64,000 bases of DNA from Lathyrus oleraceus (taxonomy: Eukaryota > Streptophyta > Magnoliopsida > Fabales > Fabaceae), in assembly GCF_024323335.1 (NCBI RefSeq), contig NC_066580.1, positions 140,053,170 to 140,117,169 on the forward strand, given 5' to 3'. The notes under the pieces are model-generated. The model was not told where the DNA came from. It saw only the letters and a program-made list of their open reading frames with translations, and ran no database searches. Shown in pieces: positions 46,902-59,250 of this stretch; the stretch's first letter is position 1; the number at the start of each line of letters is the position of its first letter. The position numbers and the translations under genes were made by a program.

Positions 46902-47173
46902 CTGCATAATGATTTTGGTTAATGAAAAGCTTTAGAATTTAAACAAGCAAATCATTATGCAGATGAAAAATGTTTGCTTTTATTCTTGTTTTTATGGGTT
47001 TTTTTTGTGATCACTGATTTCATGCAAAAAGCGAAAAGTGAAAACAAATGGAAAAACAAATGTTTAACAATGCATTAATTGAATGAAAACATCATTGTAT
47101 TAAATGCTGCCAACAATGTCATCACTTCTCCTTTTGGCATGGGAGAAGGGTTTTAAACAAAGTGAACAATTAC
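46902..47173 (-). other. Intron between protease and RT of the inner Ogre
   Basis: Sense donor CAGA|GTAATTG at 47173 and acceptor ATTATGCAG ending at 46902; 272 bp. The gag-pro stop codon TAA is formed by the donor itself (GAG TAA), so unspliced RNA makes gag-pro only and spliced RNA makes gag-pro-pol. Phase 2/1 is identical to the outer element. Confidence 0.87.
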
Positions 47174-50100
47174 TCTGATCTATGGATGACCGTAGGAACA
47201 TCTACAGCGACCCAATTGTGGCAAACACCACCAGGTATGACAGAATTGTTCAAATCCTCTGCATCCTCTTCCAAGATAGCAGCAGCTTCTTCCTCAGGTT
47301 GATCGTCATGGATGAATCCTCCACTCGTGAACAGCCCTTGCTCATTAAATGCCCCAGAACAGTAGCCAATGCTAGCCCGGGATCTGTTGTCTTCAAGCTC
47401 AATCACCTTTCCTAAACCAGCAACTGCACCACATTCAATGGCCAGTTTTGCATCACGGTAGGAAGCAAATGATGAAGACTTCTTCTCAATTGGTTCATCA
47501 ATAGATAAAGCTTGGAACGGAGTTCCAACTTCATCCTCGGCATCAATATATGAGAAAGAAGACAAGTGGCTAACCAGGAGAGCCTTTTCTCCCCCTACCA
47601 CAACCAGTCTCTTGTTCTTGACAAATTTTAGCTTCTGGTGTAGGGTGGATGTCACGGTGCCAACCTCGTGAATCCATGGTCTGCCTAGGAGACAGCTATA
47701 AGATGGGTGGATATCCATTACCTGGAAGGTAACCTGGAAGTCACTTGGTCCAATCTTGATTGGGAGATCAACTTCTCCAATCACAGTCTTGCGCGACCCA
47801 TCGAATGCTTTCACAACAACCCCACTCTGCCTCATAGGAGGACCTTGATATGACAATCTGGAGAGTGTGGTCTTCGGCAATACATTCAGAGATGATCCAG
47901 TGTCCACCAGCACATTGGACATGGCATCAGATTTGCAATTCAGGGAGATGTGTAAAGCCATGTTGTGGTCTCTTCCCTCCTCAGGGAGATCAGCGTCACA
48001 AAAACTCAAAGTGTTGCAAGCGGTAATGTTTACAACGATACTATCAAATTGCTCGATCGTGACGTCGTGATCAACATACGCCAGATCCAATACCTTCTGC
48101 AGAGCCTCCCTATGGGGTTCTGAATTCAACAACAGAGATAACACGGAAATCTTGGACGGCGTTTGTAGAAGCTGGTCTATAACATTGTACTCACTCTTTT
48201 TGATGAGCCTCAGCATCTCATCAGATTCTTCATTCGTAATGCCACTCGGGCCAACTGAAGAAGTAGGAGCCTTTTGTACAGAGGAGGAGGGTCTGGCAAC
48301 ATCAAGTGCCGGATTCTGAATATTAACAGCAGTCCCAACTGGACGCTCAGCAGTATCAGAAGCAACAGGAGCCTTGGGAAGTGCAGAAAACACGCGACCA
48401 CTACGGGTCAACCCGCTCACATCAGCAATGTTGGTCACGGACGTTGAAGGCAAAGGCACTTCTACCCCATCCTGCACAGCAATAGGGTTATATCTGAATG
48501 GCACAACTTTGTCAGAAGAATAAGGCACCGGGCCTGCAGGCTTGATTACCAAAGACGGAGAGGCCTTCGGCTTGCTGCTATCATAGCGAATAACAACAGG
48601 CTCTGGCAATTTGGACACCGGTGAAATAACATTTACCTCCGGTTCGTCCTCATCAACATTGCGATTCTGGAGAATCTCAATGGTACCCTCATCTAGCAGT
48701 TCTTGAAGTTCTCTTCGTACCTGATTGCAACCCAAACGGTTCACAGAGCAGATGCGGCATTTGTCGTGGTCGTGCTCCATGTGGCTGTACTGACACAGCA
48801 ACCGATCTAATTCGACCAACGACTGTCTGCTATGGCTTACATATTTAATTTTGTACTTCCCAGGGCATCCCTGGACCATAATGACAGATTTCCCATGCGC
48901 GGACAATGGGTTCTTGGTGACATTCGGGCCTGAATCTTCAAAACTCAAAATCCCACATCTCATAAGGTCTTGAACCTTAGTCTTGAGTGGATAGAAATTC
49001 TCAATATTATGACCCGGAGCACCGGAATGATAAACGCAGTGCTGATCTGGTTTATACCACCATTGGGGATTTGCAGGCACGGCAGGAGGATCCCTGGGAG
49101 AAACCAACTTCCTTTCCAACAAGGAAGGATAAAGCTCTGCATATGACATAGGAATTGGATCGAAGCTGACCTTCTTCCTATCATAATTCAAATTAGCTTG
49201 GTTGGTTGTACTTCCACGAGGCTGATAAGCCTGTTGCTGTGGACGCTGTTGTTGATACTGAGGCTGTTGCTGCTGATGCTGATGTTGAGGTTGCTGGTAT
49301 TGAGCACTGTCTCTGAATACGGGTGCTATATGAGCCACCTGGTGCTGATTATTGTTGCGCCGTGCAGGCTTCCTCTGAACAGAGGGTCTTCTGGGCTTGG
49401 CATGGGATTGCACAGCATGTGCCTCCCCATCCTTCTTCTTAAACGCCCCATACCGTTTAGAAGAAGAGCTCTCGTCTTTTGCTAATCGTCCTTCACGGAC
49501 ACCTTCCTCAAGTCGCATCCCCATGTTCACCATCTCGGTGAAATCAGAGGGAGCGCTTGCTACCATCCGCTCGTAATAAAATGAGCTAAGAGTCTTTAAG
49601 AAGATCTTAGTCATCTCTTTCTCCTCCAGCGGTGGAGTAATTTGAGCAGCCAACTCTCGCCACCTCTGGGCGTACTCCTTGAAAGTTTCCTTGTCCTTCT
49701 GGGACATGGCCCTGAGCTGATCACGGTCAGGAGCCATATCAACGTTGTATTTGTACTGCTTGACGAAGGCTTCGCCAAGATCGTTGAAGGATCAGATATT
49801 AGCGCTGTCCAAACTCATGTACCATCTGAGCGCAGCGCCAGACAGACTGTCCTGAAAATAATGGATCAGAAGCTGATCATTATCAGTTTGGGTTGACATC
49901 TTCCTGGCGTACATGACCAGGTGAGCGAGTGGACAGGTGTTCCCTTTGTACTTTTCAACGTCAGGTACTTTGAATTTAATCGGTATCTTGACACCGGGAA
50001 CTAAGCACAACTCGGCAGCAGACTTGCCGAAAAGATCTTTACCTCTGAGGGTCTTCAATTCCTTCCTCAGCTCAAGGAATTGGTCATTCATAGCGTCCAT

Positions 50101-50481
50101 CTTCTCATTAACATCTGGGCCCTCAGACGGCTCGGAATGATAGATGGTGTCGTCTACCCTCGGCATGGTATGCACGACAGGAGGAGCATCAACAGGGACC
50201 GGGCTAGATGCCGGCATGTGAGCAAAGGTTGGAGCAGGGATATCCGGTATGAAACCCGGAGGCATACCCCAAGGGAACCCGGCTGGCATTGCGTGAGACG
50301 CGAAATGAGCACTGGCGGCTGGCACGGCCGGAGCTACAATATCAGAGACGACAGTCCTCTAGACAGGAGTTGCAGGCGGTTGAGCAGGCTGATTCTGAGC
50401 AGCAAGAAGTTGCTCCATCAAAGCGCCAAGTCTGGCGACCTCTTCCTTCAGTTCTCGGTTCTCTTGCTCTAGTTGATCCAT
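47174..50481 (-). pseudogene. Gag-protease of the inner Ogre (exon 1), two stops
   Basis: Start set at the ATG of MDQLEQENRELKEEV (50481). An N-terminal coiled coil is followed by a Pro/Ala linker with PAGFPWGMPPGFIPDIPAP, then the gag core (IPIKFKVPDVEKYKGNTCPL, HYFQDSLSGAALRWYMSL, FKEYAQRWRELAAQITPP), a Gln/His-rich stretch near 49340-49190, the Cys/His segment CVYHSGAPGHNIENF (the last Cys of the outer version is Phe here), a linker with CRICSVNRLGC, and protease VLVDTGSSLNVLPK near 47930-47885 with YSCLLGRPWIHE. TAG at 50361-50359 and TGA at 49794-49792 interrupt it; the second replaces the Trp expected in NIxSFNDLGEAF. It ends at the intron donor. Confidence 0.92.
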
Positions 50482-50782
50482 AACTCTGGCGGAATTAGCT
50501 CGAGTATAGTACCGGTGAGTCAGCTTGTCTTCAAAATAAATGAAGAACACAGAGTCAGCACAGGAAGACCAGAAACAAGGTACCTGCTTATGCAAAATGA
50601 TGCATGAAGTGCTTGTGCAGATGCTTTATTTTATTTTCAAGGAACCCTTAGGGTATTATTTGCAAATTTTTGAATTTTTAAAGCATTTAACTTCATTATG
50701 GAAAATATCTCATTCAATATAATCGAGACAAAGAAGTACAACATTTTTGATTAAATTACAAATAGAAAAGGAAAATAACATC
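50482..50782 (-). other. ORF1-gag spacer of the inner Ogre
   Basis: Contains, just before the gag ATG, an open in-frame stretch with HRYYTRAN (50517-50494) and, upstream, a T-rich run into TTTTGAAG that resembles a 3' splice site. The remainder is A/T-rich. Confidence 0.45.
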
Positions 50783-52231
50783 CTATGGATCCCTAATAGC
50801 TCGGGATGCTGGAAGACGAGAAGTGCACAGCTTCTTGATATCTCTCTCATAGGAAGCTTCCATATCTGCTTTCTCCTTCGCAAGCTGATCATACTTCCTC
50901 TTCTAGAATTTGGAAGACTGAGGAAGCAGAGAAGTCCAAGTGTCGTTGGGATCGTCGATCACCCGATGCTCGAGAAATTCAATCAGAGTGTCTTTCTCCT
51001 TAAGCTGTTGCAACAATTCTTCTCTTTCACGGATCCAAGCACGTGAAAGGTCTTCTTCTCTCAACTCCTCTACACGTTGGGTAGGGAGGGTTAAAGGCCC
51101 AGCCACATCCAACGGTGTAGGTCTCGGATGATCGTATGGCATCAAGTACACGGCAGCTCTCTGTCTAACCCAAGAGGTATAGGGCTCCAAAGTAATGCAA
51201 TTCTTCGGACCCAATTCATTCCTACTCTTTTTGCAGATCTTGCGCCAAGCGCGGACGAATCTGGCTTTCAGGCCTTGGGGATCTTTACCCTCCTGAAAGA
51301 ACACACCTTCTAACAGAATGTTATGAGGTTTATCCTTTAGGGGGAACCCAAGCTGACGGCGTGCGAGGATAGGGTTGTAGCTGATCCCACCACATGTACC
51401 AAGAAGAGGCACATTAGGGAATTTACCACAGTAATCAATGATCTGCACAGTATCATACACGCGATCATACCAAGAGATATCATCATTAGTGAGAGACATG
51501 AGTCTCTGAGACCACCGTAGACATCCCTTGTTCTTCTTAAAGGCAAGAGTCTGCGGCAAGTGCGAAATAAACCACTTGTACAGCAAAGGCAGACAACAGA
51601 CAATAACTCCTCCACCCTTTGCATTCCTCAGATGCAAAGAGACATAGGCATCACCCAACAAAGTCGGAACGGGATTAAGAACCGAGAAGATCCTAACGGC
51701 GTTCATGTCCACGAATTTGTCGAAGTTGGGAAATAAGACCAACCCATAGATGAGTAGTACAAATAAAGCCTCAAATGCATCCTCACTCTTGGCCTTCCCA
51801 TAGATGGTAGCTTGAGCGACGAGGAAATCAGAAGGAAGACCCTGAATTCCACCTTTGGTAGTCAGATTAGCTTTAATCAAAGCTTCATCTATGTGCAACA
51901 AGTCTGCAATCTCTCGAGCGGTCGGAATACTCTCTAGGCCACTGAACGGCACCTGATCCAGAATCGGAATCCCAATAAGATGAGAATACTCCTCCAAAGT
52001 AGGCAGCAACTGGAAGTCCGGGAAAGAGAAGCAGTGATACAGAGGATCGTAGAACTGAGCCAGAGTACTCATCAACCCTTCGTTAACCTGAGTAGTCAAC
52101 AGAGGCAAAAGCTTCCCATAACGAGCTTTGAAACCCAAGGGATCTAGTACATAAGATGTCAGATTCCTTAACTCTTTCACATCGGGCTGTTTAAAGTTGT
52201 ACTTCTTTGTATGCCTTTTTGGTCTTTCCAT
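50783..52231 (-). pseudogene. ORF1 of the inner Ogre, one internal stop
   Basis: Frame of 482 residues from the ATG of MERPKRHTKKY (52231) to TAG at 50785-50783, broken by TAG at 50905-50903. Matches the outer ORF1 along its first 380 residues (FYDPLYHCFSFPDFQLLPTL, LIYGLVLFPNFDKFVDMNAV, PVPTLLGDAYVSLH, YNPILARRQLGF). The C-terminal coiled coil is much shorter here: two segments around REELLQQLKEKDTLIEFLE and, after the stop, KRKYDQLAKEKADMEASYE. No enzyme motif seen; function unknown. An upstream in-frame stretch from 52333 lacks conservation with the outer copy, which supports the later start. Confidence 0.9.
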
Positions 52232-53233
52232 GTCTGAAAGTTTTGCAAATAAACCCTTTAAGTTCCTTGAAAAATTTCTCTTTTTCTGATGACATGAAGT
52301 GCAGATGAATGCATGAATGCATGAATGCAACAATCACACTCAGGGATCAAGCAAGGCACACCAAACAAAGGTTGTGGGAAAGCTCATTGTATCCCTAATA
52401 TCAATCATCCATTTTGGTGGATTTAGGTTTTCACCTTATCAACACCCAAGTTCCATTGATATTAACGGTACATGAATCGGCTCTAACATCCTTAATATCA
52501 ATCATCCATTTTGGCGGATTATGGTTTACACCTTATCAACGCCCAAGTTCCATTGATATTAACGATGTTTGAACGACTCAACCACGAATCAAGGGTTTGC
52601 TGAGAGTCACGAGCATGGAGTCTCGGTTAAGAACCACCCAAAGGGAGTGTACTAGGGTTTAAACCTGCCAGACATGTTCTACCAGAGGTTCCCATAATCA
52701 TCGTCCCATCTCTCGGATATTATCGGAGGAACGAATACTCGTATTCCAAAAATATTCTCAAGAGAGACTCTTATGAGTGTAGTATCGTGTAACAATCGCA
52801 TCAGATCTCACATCTGAACGACCTCCGCACTACGTCCTAAAAATAGGCCAAGATGGGTTTGGTAAACTAAGGTCCTTGGCTTCTAAGGCACATGATTGAA
52901 AGAATAATGCCTAACCACAAATAACTTGTGTGACATTATTAATCCAACATGACCTCCACCAAGTGAATGGACTCGCAAGTCAACTGGCTAAGGAATACTC
53001 CACACCAGTTAACAAGACTATGCCATTCTCCTATCCTAGAGTGCACTCGAGTTCGGGTATAGAACTCATCTCACAGAGATCACCAAAGCAAACAGCAATT
53101 GTATGTCAAGCAATTCAAACATTACAATCAATACAGTTATCCCAAATTGTACAAAAATATGTCAAATAACACATAAACAGATATCATACAACAAGGGTGA
53201 AAAGTAGGCAATACCACCAGGGAAGGTCTAATG
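52232..53233 (-). other. Untranslated leader of the inner Ogre
   Basis: About 1 kb between primer site and ORF1 with no credible gene. It holds two tandem stem-loop copies at 52391-52580 and a region with repeated CTCGGTT and CGATTC-like words. Several short upstream frames have no conserved content. Confidence 0.6.
52391..52580 (-). repeat. Two tandem ~97-bp stem-loops in the leader
   Basis: Each unit is bounded by TAATATCAAT and ATTGATATTA, a 10-bp inverted repeat about 60 bases apart. Each has a nested inverted repeat around TTTTGG (ATCCA/TGGAT in the first unit, partly changed in the second). Confidence 0.8.
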
Positions 53234-53254
53234 TTATCCCCAGTGGAGTCGCCA
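53234..53254 (-). other. Primer binding site of the inner Ogre (tRNA-Arg type)
   Basis: In sense TGGCGACTCCACTGGGGA followed by TAA, six bases after the LTR end at 53261. It differs at two internal positions from the outer Ogre site. Confidence 0.9.
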
Positions 53255-53260
53255 CTTTTC

Positions 53261-56200
53261 TGTAGCGGTGTATTCGTCGCTATATGATTTATTGATTAAA
53301 CCATAAGCAAAGCATACAATGAATCGAGTCGCCACCGCACTTTTATTTATCCTAAGGACTGGTTAAAAAGCGAACAAAAACCTAAGAAGTTTTACACGTA
53401 GAAAACCAATAAAAGGATCAGAGAGTCTGGGTAAGGGGTAAATTACGCAATGGGAAGGTGTTAGGCACCCATCACGTCCTAGGTACTCCTAGGGAGCCCT
53501 TTTCACACTTGTTGTATAAAAAATGTTTATTTGTTTTGACATATTGCGCAAACAAGAATGGGAAGATGAGAAAAGAATGTACAAGTTATTTATTTTTGTG
53601 TTTGAACGGATGAACCCGTTGCCTACGTACCTTCCATCAAAGGTAAGGATCAAAATGCTGTAGTTCGGCTAAAAGATTTCCAAAAATTAGTGAGTTCATT
53701 TTAAAACACAAGCACTAAGGCTTTTCATTACCAATGGGAGAAAACTCAACCCGAATCAACAGTCCACCATGCGAGGACGGCTTCAACATACTAGTGAGGG
53801 GGTTAACCCTATAATAAGTATGGAAGACTTACAATCAACTCACTAAGGATAAGGTAAGATTTACATCAACCGCTATGGTAATTGAAACCTATGGCTAATG
53901 TATGAAAACATATTAACAGTGGACAAAGCCACAAAACAATTGAATGTGTGAAGTTAATTGATTATGAGTATTCACAAAATATGGTCAAGGTATGATTAAG
54001 ATTGATTCAAAGAAGTGTCATGAAAAAGTGAAGTTTGAAAAATCAAGGACTTATGGTCCAGGTTTCTAATTTGAAAAGACATGAAGATGTTTGCACAACA
54101 AGTCAAAAGTTTTTGAAAGCAAAGTGTGAAAAGGTTTAGGACAAAGAGGGTATGGATGATGGAATGTAAAACTTCTTAAAAAGTCCACCTCTTGAAATCA
54201 TATAGAAGATGACTCAAGTGTGTCCTTAGGAATAAGGCAACAAAGCAAGTAAAAATAAAAGCAAGGTGATACCGGATGCCATCAATGGACTTATACCAAT
54301 CTCACAAACAAAAGCGGATACCGGATACCAATAAATGGATTTACACCGATCTCCTAAAACAAAACAATGATACCGGATGCCATCAATGGTCTTATACCCA
54401 TCTCACAAAGCAAAAGCGGATATCGGATACCAATAAATGGGTTTACACCAATCTCCTAAGGTAGAACAAAACTTGGATGTCAGATGCCAATCTATCTGGA
54501 CTTATACCAACCTCCAAAGGATGATCATAGGAATACAAATGCCAACAACATGGGCTTATAATTGCATCCTCACATACGACAAACAAACAAAAGCACCAGG
54601 CTAAGAGGATATGAGTGACCAATGAAATGGTCTTACACTCTATCCCTTCCAAATCATAGGAACAATGGCCAAAGAACATGGTCTTACAATTGTCCTCAAT
54701 GGGCAAACACAGACATGGATCACTAAGATATGCAATGATGATCATGCAATAATGAACAATCAATGATGATAAGTGCACCAAGGCAAACAAGCATGTACAA
54801 ATGCAACAAACAATCAATCAACAAAGTCATTTAGCACTCACTATAACCAAACAATTAGGCTCAATCAAAGGGTTAGACTTAAAAGTCAACTGGAATAGGG
54901 TAAATGGTGCTCTTAACCTTGACATTGAGAGCCAAGGTGAAGCAGATGAAAGGATATGAGGGGTGTGCCTCATCACTCTTATCCCTGGTCAGGGAGAGCA
55001 TTGAATATCAGAAGGTGTGGGAGTTCAGAAAGATGGAACTCTCTCCACAAGTTAGACTCGATAGATCTTGGGTTTTTACTCACTATGCATCAACACATGT
55101 GGTGTGAGCAAGGTGAGTGACTCACAGAATAGTAGGAGATAGGCTACATATCTCTTTTGTCTACCAATTGCCTCACATGAGGTCTTTACCTGCTTGGGGA
55201 CAAAGTTAAACAATCACAAACATTGCCTCTTAAGGAGGACTTCAGACAGTTGCCTGGCTAAATAACAAGCCAGGTCTTCCAGACTACATGGAGACAAGAG
55301 AGTCTACCTCAATGCTTAAGCAAAGCAAAGCAATAGCAAGTTCTCAAAGGAACTAAAGTGACTATGGTACCTGAAATCAATCAAATATAATCAGTATCCC
55401 AATCACAAAGTCAAAACAGACAGCATAAGAACCAACATACAACACAATCAATCACATGTGCAAAGCACAAACTCAAAGCAAATGAGTTAGCATCCTACAA
55501 AACAAACCAAGTTAGTTCATGATAATCAATTAAACCAAACTCAATCAACTTGAATTAAACTCCTTAAAGCAATTGCTTCGTTAACCTGAAAAAACAACTC
55601 AAATGTGAGAAGTGAACCCTTAGGCCAAAGCCTAGGGTCAAAGGAGGAGAGAAAATTTAAAACAGCAAGTGAAAATTGATCAAAATCAAGATTTATCAAA
55701 TAAGAACAAATTCCAATTGGTCTCACATCAAAACTATGCACCAAATCCATTTCATAAGCTAAACATGTTAAACTATGCATTTTGAGAACTCAATGGTGTA
55801 AACAGAATGAACACAATCAAACCAATACCAAAATAGCTCAATAAATTCCCAGAAAATTCAAGCTTAAACAGAACACATTCAATGAGCAGCACACCAAATT
55901 TCATGCTATTTGGACCAAGGTAAGAAAGTCAATTAAAATCAACAAATCATGGTGTGCAAAAGCAAGCTCAAACAAAGCCACAAATCAATTATCAACTTTA
56001 GGCAAGTGTAAAACAGAAATGGCATAAGATAAATGAACCACTCCAAAGCCAAAATGAAGTTAAACATGTTAAGAACCAATCCACAAAATTTCAGCTTCAT
56101 ATGATAAGGCATAAGAATTTCACAAAGCATGGAAGTTCCACACTCAAAAAGAATTCACAAATGACCAAACAGCAAAGCAAAATCCCAATCAAATAGGAAA

Positions 56201-58690
56201 TGAATCTAAAAAATCTACAAAAAATCATACTCAAACTAAACATACAGAAGTAATCACATGCAAAAATGCAGAGCAATTGGCATAGCATAAGCATGGAAAC
56301 AAAATTCAAGAAGTTGGACAAAACCTAGTGTGACATACATTGTCACACTCATGAAGATCACATCATATCTCTCAATCCAGAAATGCAAAATTAGCAAACC
56401 ATATACCAAAATCACCAGGAATGAGTCTAGATCATGCATATAAAATTTCAAGCATTTTGGAGCAAGCATCAAGATTTCATGAATAAAATGGCCAAACATA
56501 TGCAAGAAACATACATGAACAAAGATATTAGACCAAAATAAAACACAGCCGTGCACAACTTGTATTATCATGCCTATAAAAAACTAGATAAAAAATGGAG
56601 ATGGATGCAAAAATCCCCACACAATTTGGATCATCCAAGAATTATTTATGCATTTTTGAAGTTAATGATGAAAATGAAATAAACATTTGAGAATTAAAAT
56701 GAATTTAAAAGCTGGCAGTGGCATTGTCGTAATTAAGCCGCTCACTTAATGAAACTCTGCGTTTCATTAAGTGATGTGTCACACGGCTATTGGACACACG
56801 GCGCGGGAAACATGAATTTGAAACGAAGGCCAGGCAACGCGAATCAAACAGCATTCTGAAGCGAAAATATTGAACACATCATCGTGTTCTTGACGTTCAT
56901 CATCATCATGACTTTTTTCTCACAAAAACCAGCAAGCGATATACCAATCGAATCATCACATCATGTAGATCACTAATCTAACAAGCAATTAACCTAATTC
57001 TAATCATGCTTTACGGATCGAGCCAAGAAAGTTTCACAATCAAACATTCAGATCCGCATAACTTCATCAATACCTAACGAAAATTCATGATCTAAGTTGC
57101 AGCGTAACCTATGTTCCACGATCTACCTAAGCCACATGTTAATTTCAAGAATCGAAGGTTTCGAAATCTCACCTTATGAATGTGCAGTTCTTGATTCTGG
57201 TGATTTCGCAACTTGGAAGTTGAAAACAGAAGTCCAATGATGATTAGGAAGGTGAATGGAGGTGATAATTCAGCTCGACACAACTTGATGATGAAGAAAT
57301 GTCAAAATGCCATGGATGCTCGAGGTTTCAACAGTTGCGATCTAGCACGAATTTGTCCACGTTTTGCTTCAACAGTTCTTCAACAACATCTGCAAATGAT
57401 GATTAGCACGAAAGAAAGCAAAAAGAATGATGAATTCTTGATGAACAAGTGAAAAAAAGTGTGAGAAAAATTGAGAGAATTTGGAGAATTTTGCTTTGGA
57501 TCTGAGAAAATGAATTGTCGATCTGGAATTTCTGTTATGATTAAGCTCTTATACCCTCTGTTAATCCAGCTACTAAACATGATTAGCACAACCCAAATGG
57601 ATTAGTAAAAATGAGCTTGTTATGTAATTTGGCAAAATTGCCCTTTTGATGATGCAGCCAATGGAACAGTGAAATATCTGTTGAAGCAAGTCACAAATCA
57701 TATTTAGAAGCTATTCAAATTGGTTTGGCATGAAAATTCCATGTACTTTTGAAAATGGCCTTTTTTCCCACCAAAATTTAATTGGTTCACTTGAAAAATG
57801 ACCTTTTTATGTGATGCTTTTTGATGAAATGTAATGATGCATTATGATAGTACATGTCAAATGGGATTTGCTCAAAAAAGAATCACCCAAATTGGCCAAA
57901 TGGTTTGAAAGTTATGCCTCCTTGAAATTCCAAAATTCTTGAAAATGATTTGATCATAACTTGCCAACCACAAATGAGAAATGAGTGTTCTTGGACTTTT
58001 TGGAAACGCAAGAGCAAGATCTTCAACTTTCATGTTGGACAAATGTTTATTTGAAGCTTTCTTGGACATGTAATTTTGAGGAGAATGACTTTCCATTTTT
58101 GGCAGCTGAAAATTACAGGTCATTACTATTTTGGGAAACTTTTTGTCTGACCTCAAATCCTTCACTGTGGATGTTTGAAATGTTATATGAGGCTTGTATG
58201 GACATGAATGAGACCTCTCCAACCATCTCACACCATCAAATCACTGATTAAATGCACAGTTGACCACAATTGACTTGGCTAGGGTTTTGGTTGACTGAGC
58301 CATGTTCTGATGACTTTCAAGCCTTTTTCTCTTGAGATCTTGGTTCCAAATGATTTCACAACTCATATGAACTCTTGATGAATTATCATGGTGCCCAAAT
58401 TCTTCAAGAATGGCCACCATCCATTGCTCAATGACTGATTGGACTGTTTGACCTAGTTTGCTTCATCTGCAAGTAACAAGGTTAAATGACAATATTTTTT
58501 GTACTTTTGGGTTAGTAAACAAATGAAAAGCAATGATATCCAAATGCTAAACATGCTTGGTGATCAAGAACCACACTCATAAGATACCCACCCACTAGGA
58601 AGAAGGCAGGGTGTACAATGATCCTTGAGGCAATGATATGGTATGATATGATGTCATGGGGGATCTTAGGGACAAAATTGGGGTCTTACA
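53261..58690 (-). mobile_element. 5' LTR of the inner Ogre
   Basis: 5430 bp with the same ends as 33118-38537. The 10-bp length difference is explained by one extra CCACAATTGA-like segment near 58264. All sub-features of the other LTR recur at +20143. Confidence 0.95.
57546..57553 (-). promoter_or_regulatory. TATA box of the inner 5' LTR (element promoter)
   Basis: TATAAGAG in GGGTATAAGAGC, about 1.14 kb into the LTR. It would drive the 25-kb element; the transcript would carry about 4.3 kb of R-U5 leader. Confidence 0.5.
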
Positions 58691-58695
58691 GTGCT
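58691..58695. repeat. Target site duplication GTGCT, right copy
   Basis: Partner of 33113-33117; the outer integrase frame resumes directly after it. Confidence 0.95.
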
Positions 58696-59250
58696 GTAGA
58701 GGCGGCAAACAAGAATATCAAGAAGATTGTGCAGAAGATGGTCGTGACGTACAAGGATTGGCATGAGATGCTGCCTTTTGCTTTGCATGGGTACCGTACT
58801 TCAGTACGTACGTCGACCGGGGCAACCCCGTATTCCCTTGTGTATGGTATGGAAGTTGTCCTACCTGTTGAAGTGGAGATTCCTTCTCTGAGAGTCTTGT
58901 TGGATGTCAAGCTTGATGAAGCTGAGTGGATTCGAACAAGGTTTAACAAGTTGAGCCTTATCAAAGAAAGACGGTTAGCAGCCGTGTGCCATGGGCACTT
59001 GTATCAGAGAAGAATGAAGAAAGCCTTTGATCAGAAAGTGCGTCCTCGAAGCTATTAGACTGGTGATTTAGTTTTGAAGAGGATCCTTCTTCCCGGTACA
59101 GATAACAGGGGCAAATGGACTCCTAATTATGAAGGTCCATATGTTGTCAAGAAGGTCTTCTGCGGTGGAGCCTTGATGCTTACAACTATGGATGGTGAAG
59201 ATTTTCCGTCCCCTGTTAACTCAGATGTAGTCAAAAAATACTTCGCATAA
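58696..59250 (+). pseudogene. Integrase C-terminal part of the outer Ogre
   Basis: Resumes with the conserved VEAANKNIKKIVQKM, which carries the catalytic Glu, and continues with WHEMLPFALHGYRTSVRTST and GATPYSLVYGMEVVLPVEV. It ends in GKWTPNYEGPYVVKK and DVVKKYFA, then TAA at 59248-59250. A TAG at 59056-59058 is an additional break; the inner element has a sense codon there. Frame and sequence continue the part ending at 33117 when one GTGCT is removed. Confidence 0.92.

Larger units (their letters stand above)
33118..58690 (-). mobile_element. Complete inner Ogre element, 25.6 kb, nested in the outer integrase
   Basis: Full-length minus-strand element: LTRs 53261-58690 (5') and 33118-38537 (3'), primer site 53254-53234, ORF1, gag-pro, intron, pol, long 3' UTR and polypurine tract, with 5-bp target copies on both sides. 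By eye the LTRs differ at about 25-30 positions plus a single 10-bp indel (58265 region), close to 0.5%. With a commonly used rate of 6.5e-9 per site per year this would be about 0.4 million years; both the count and the rate are approximations. All ORFs carry one or two stops, so it is not autonomous as written. Confidence 0.95.
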
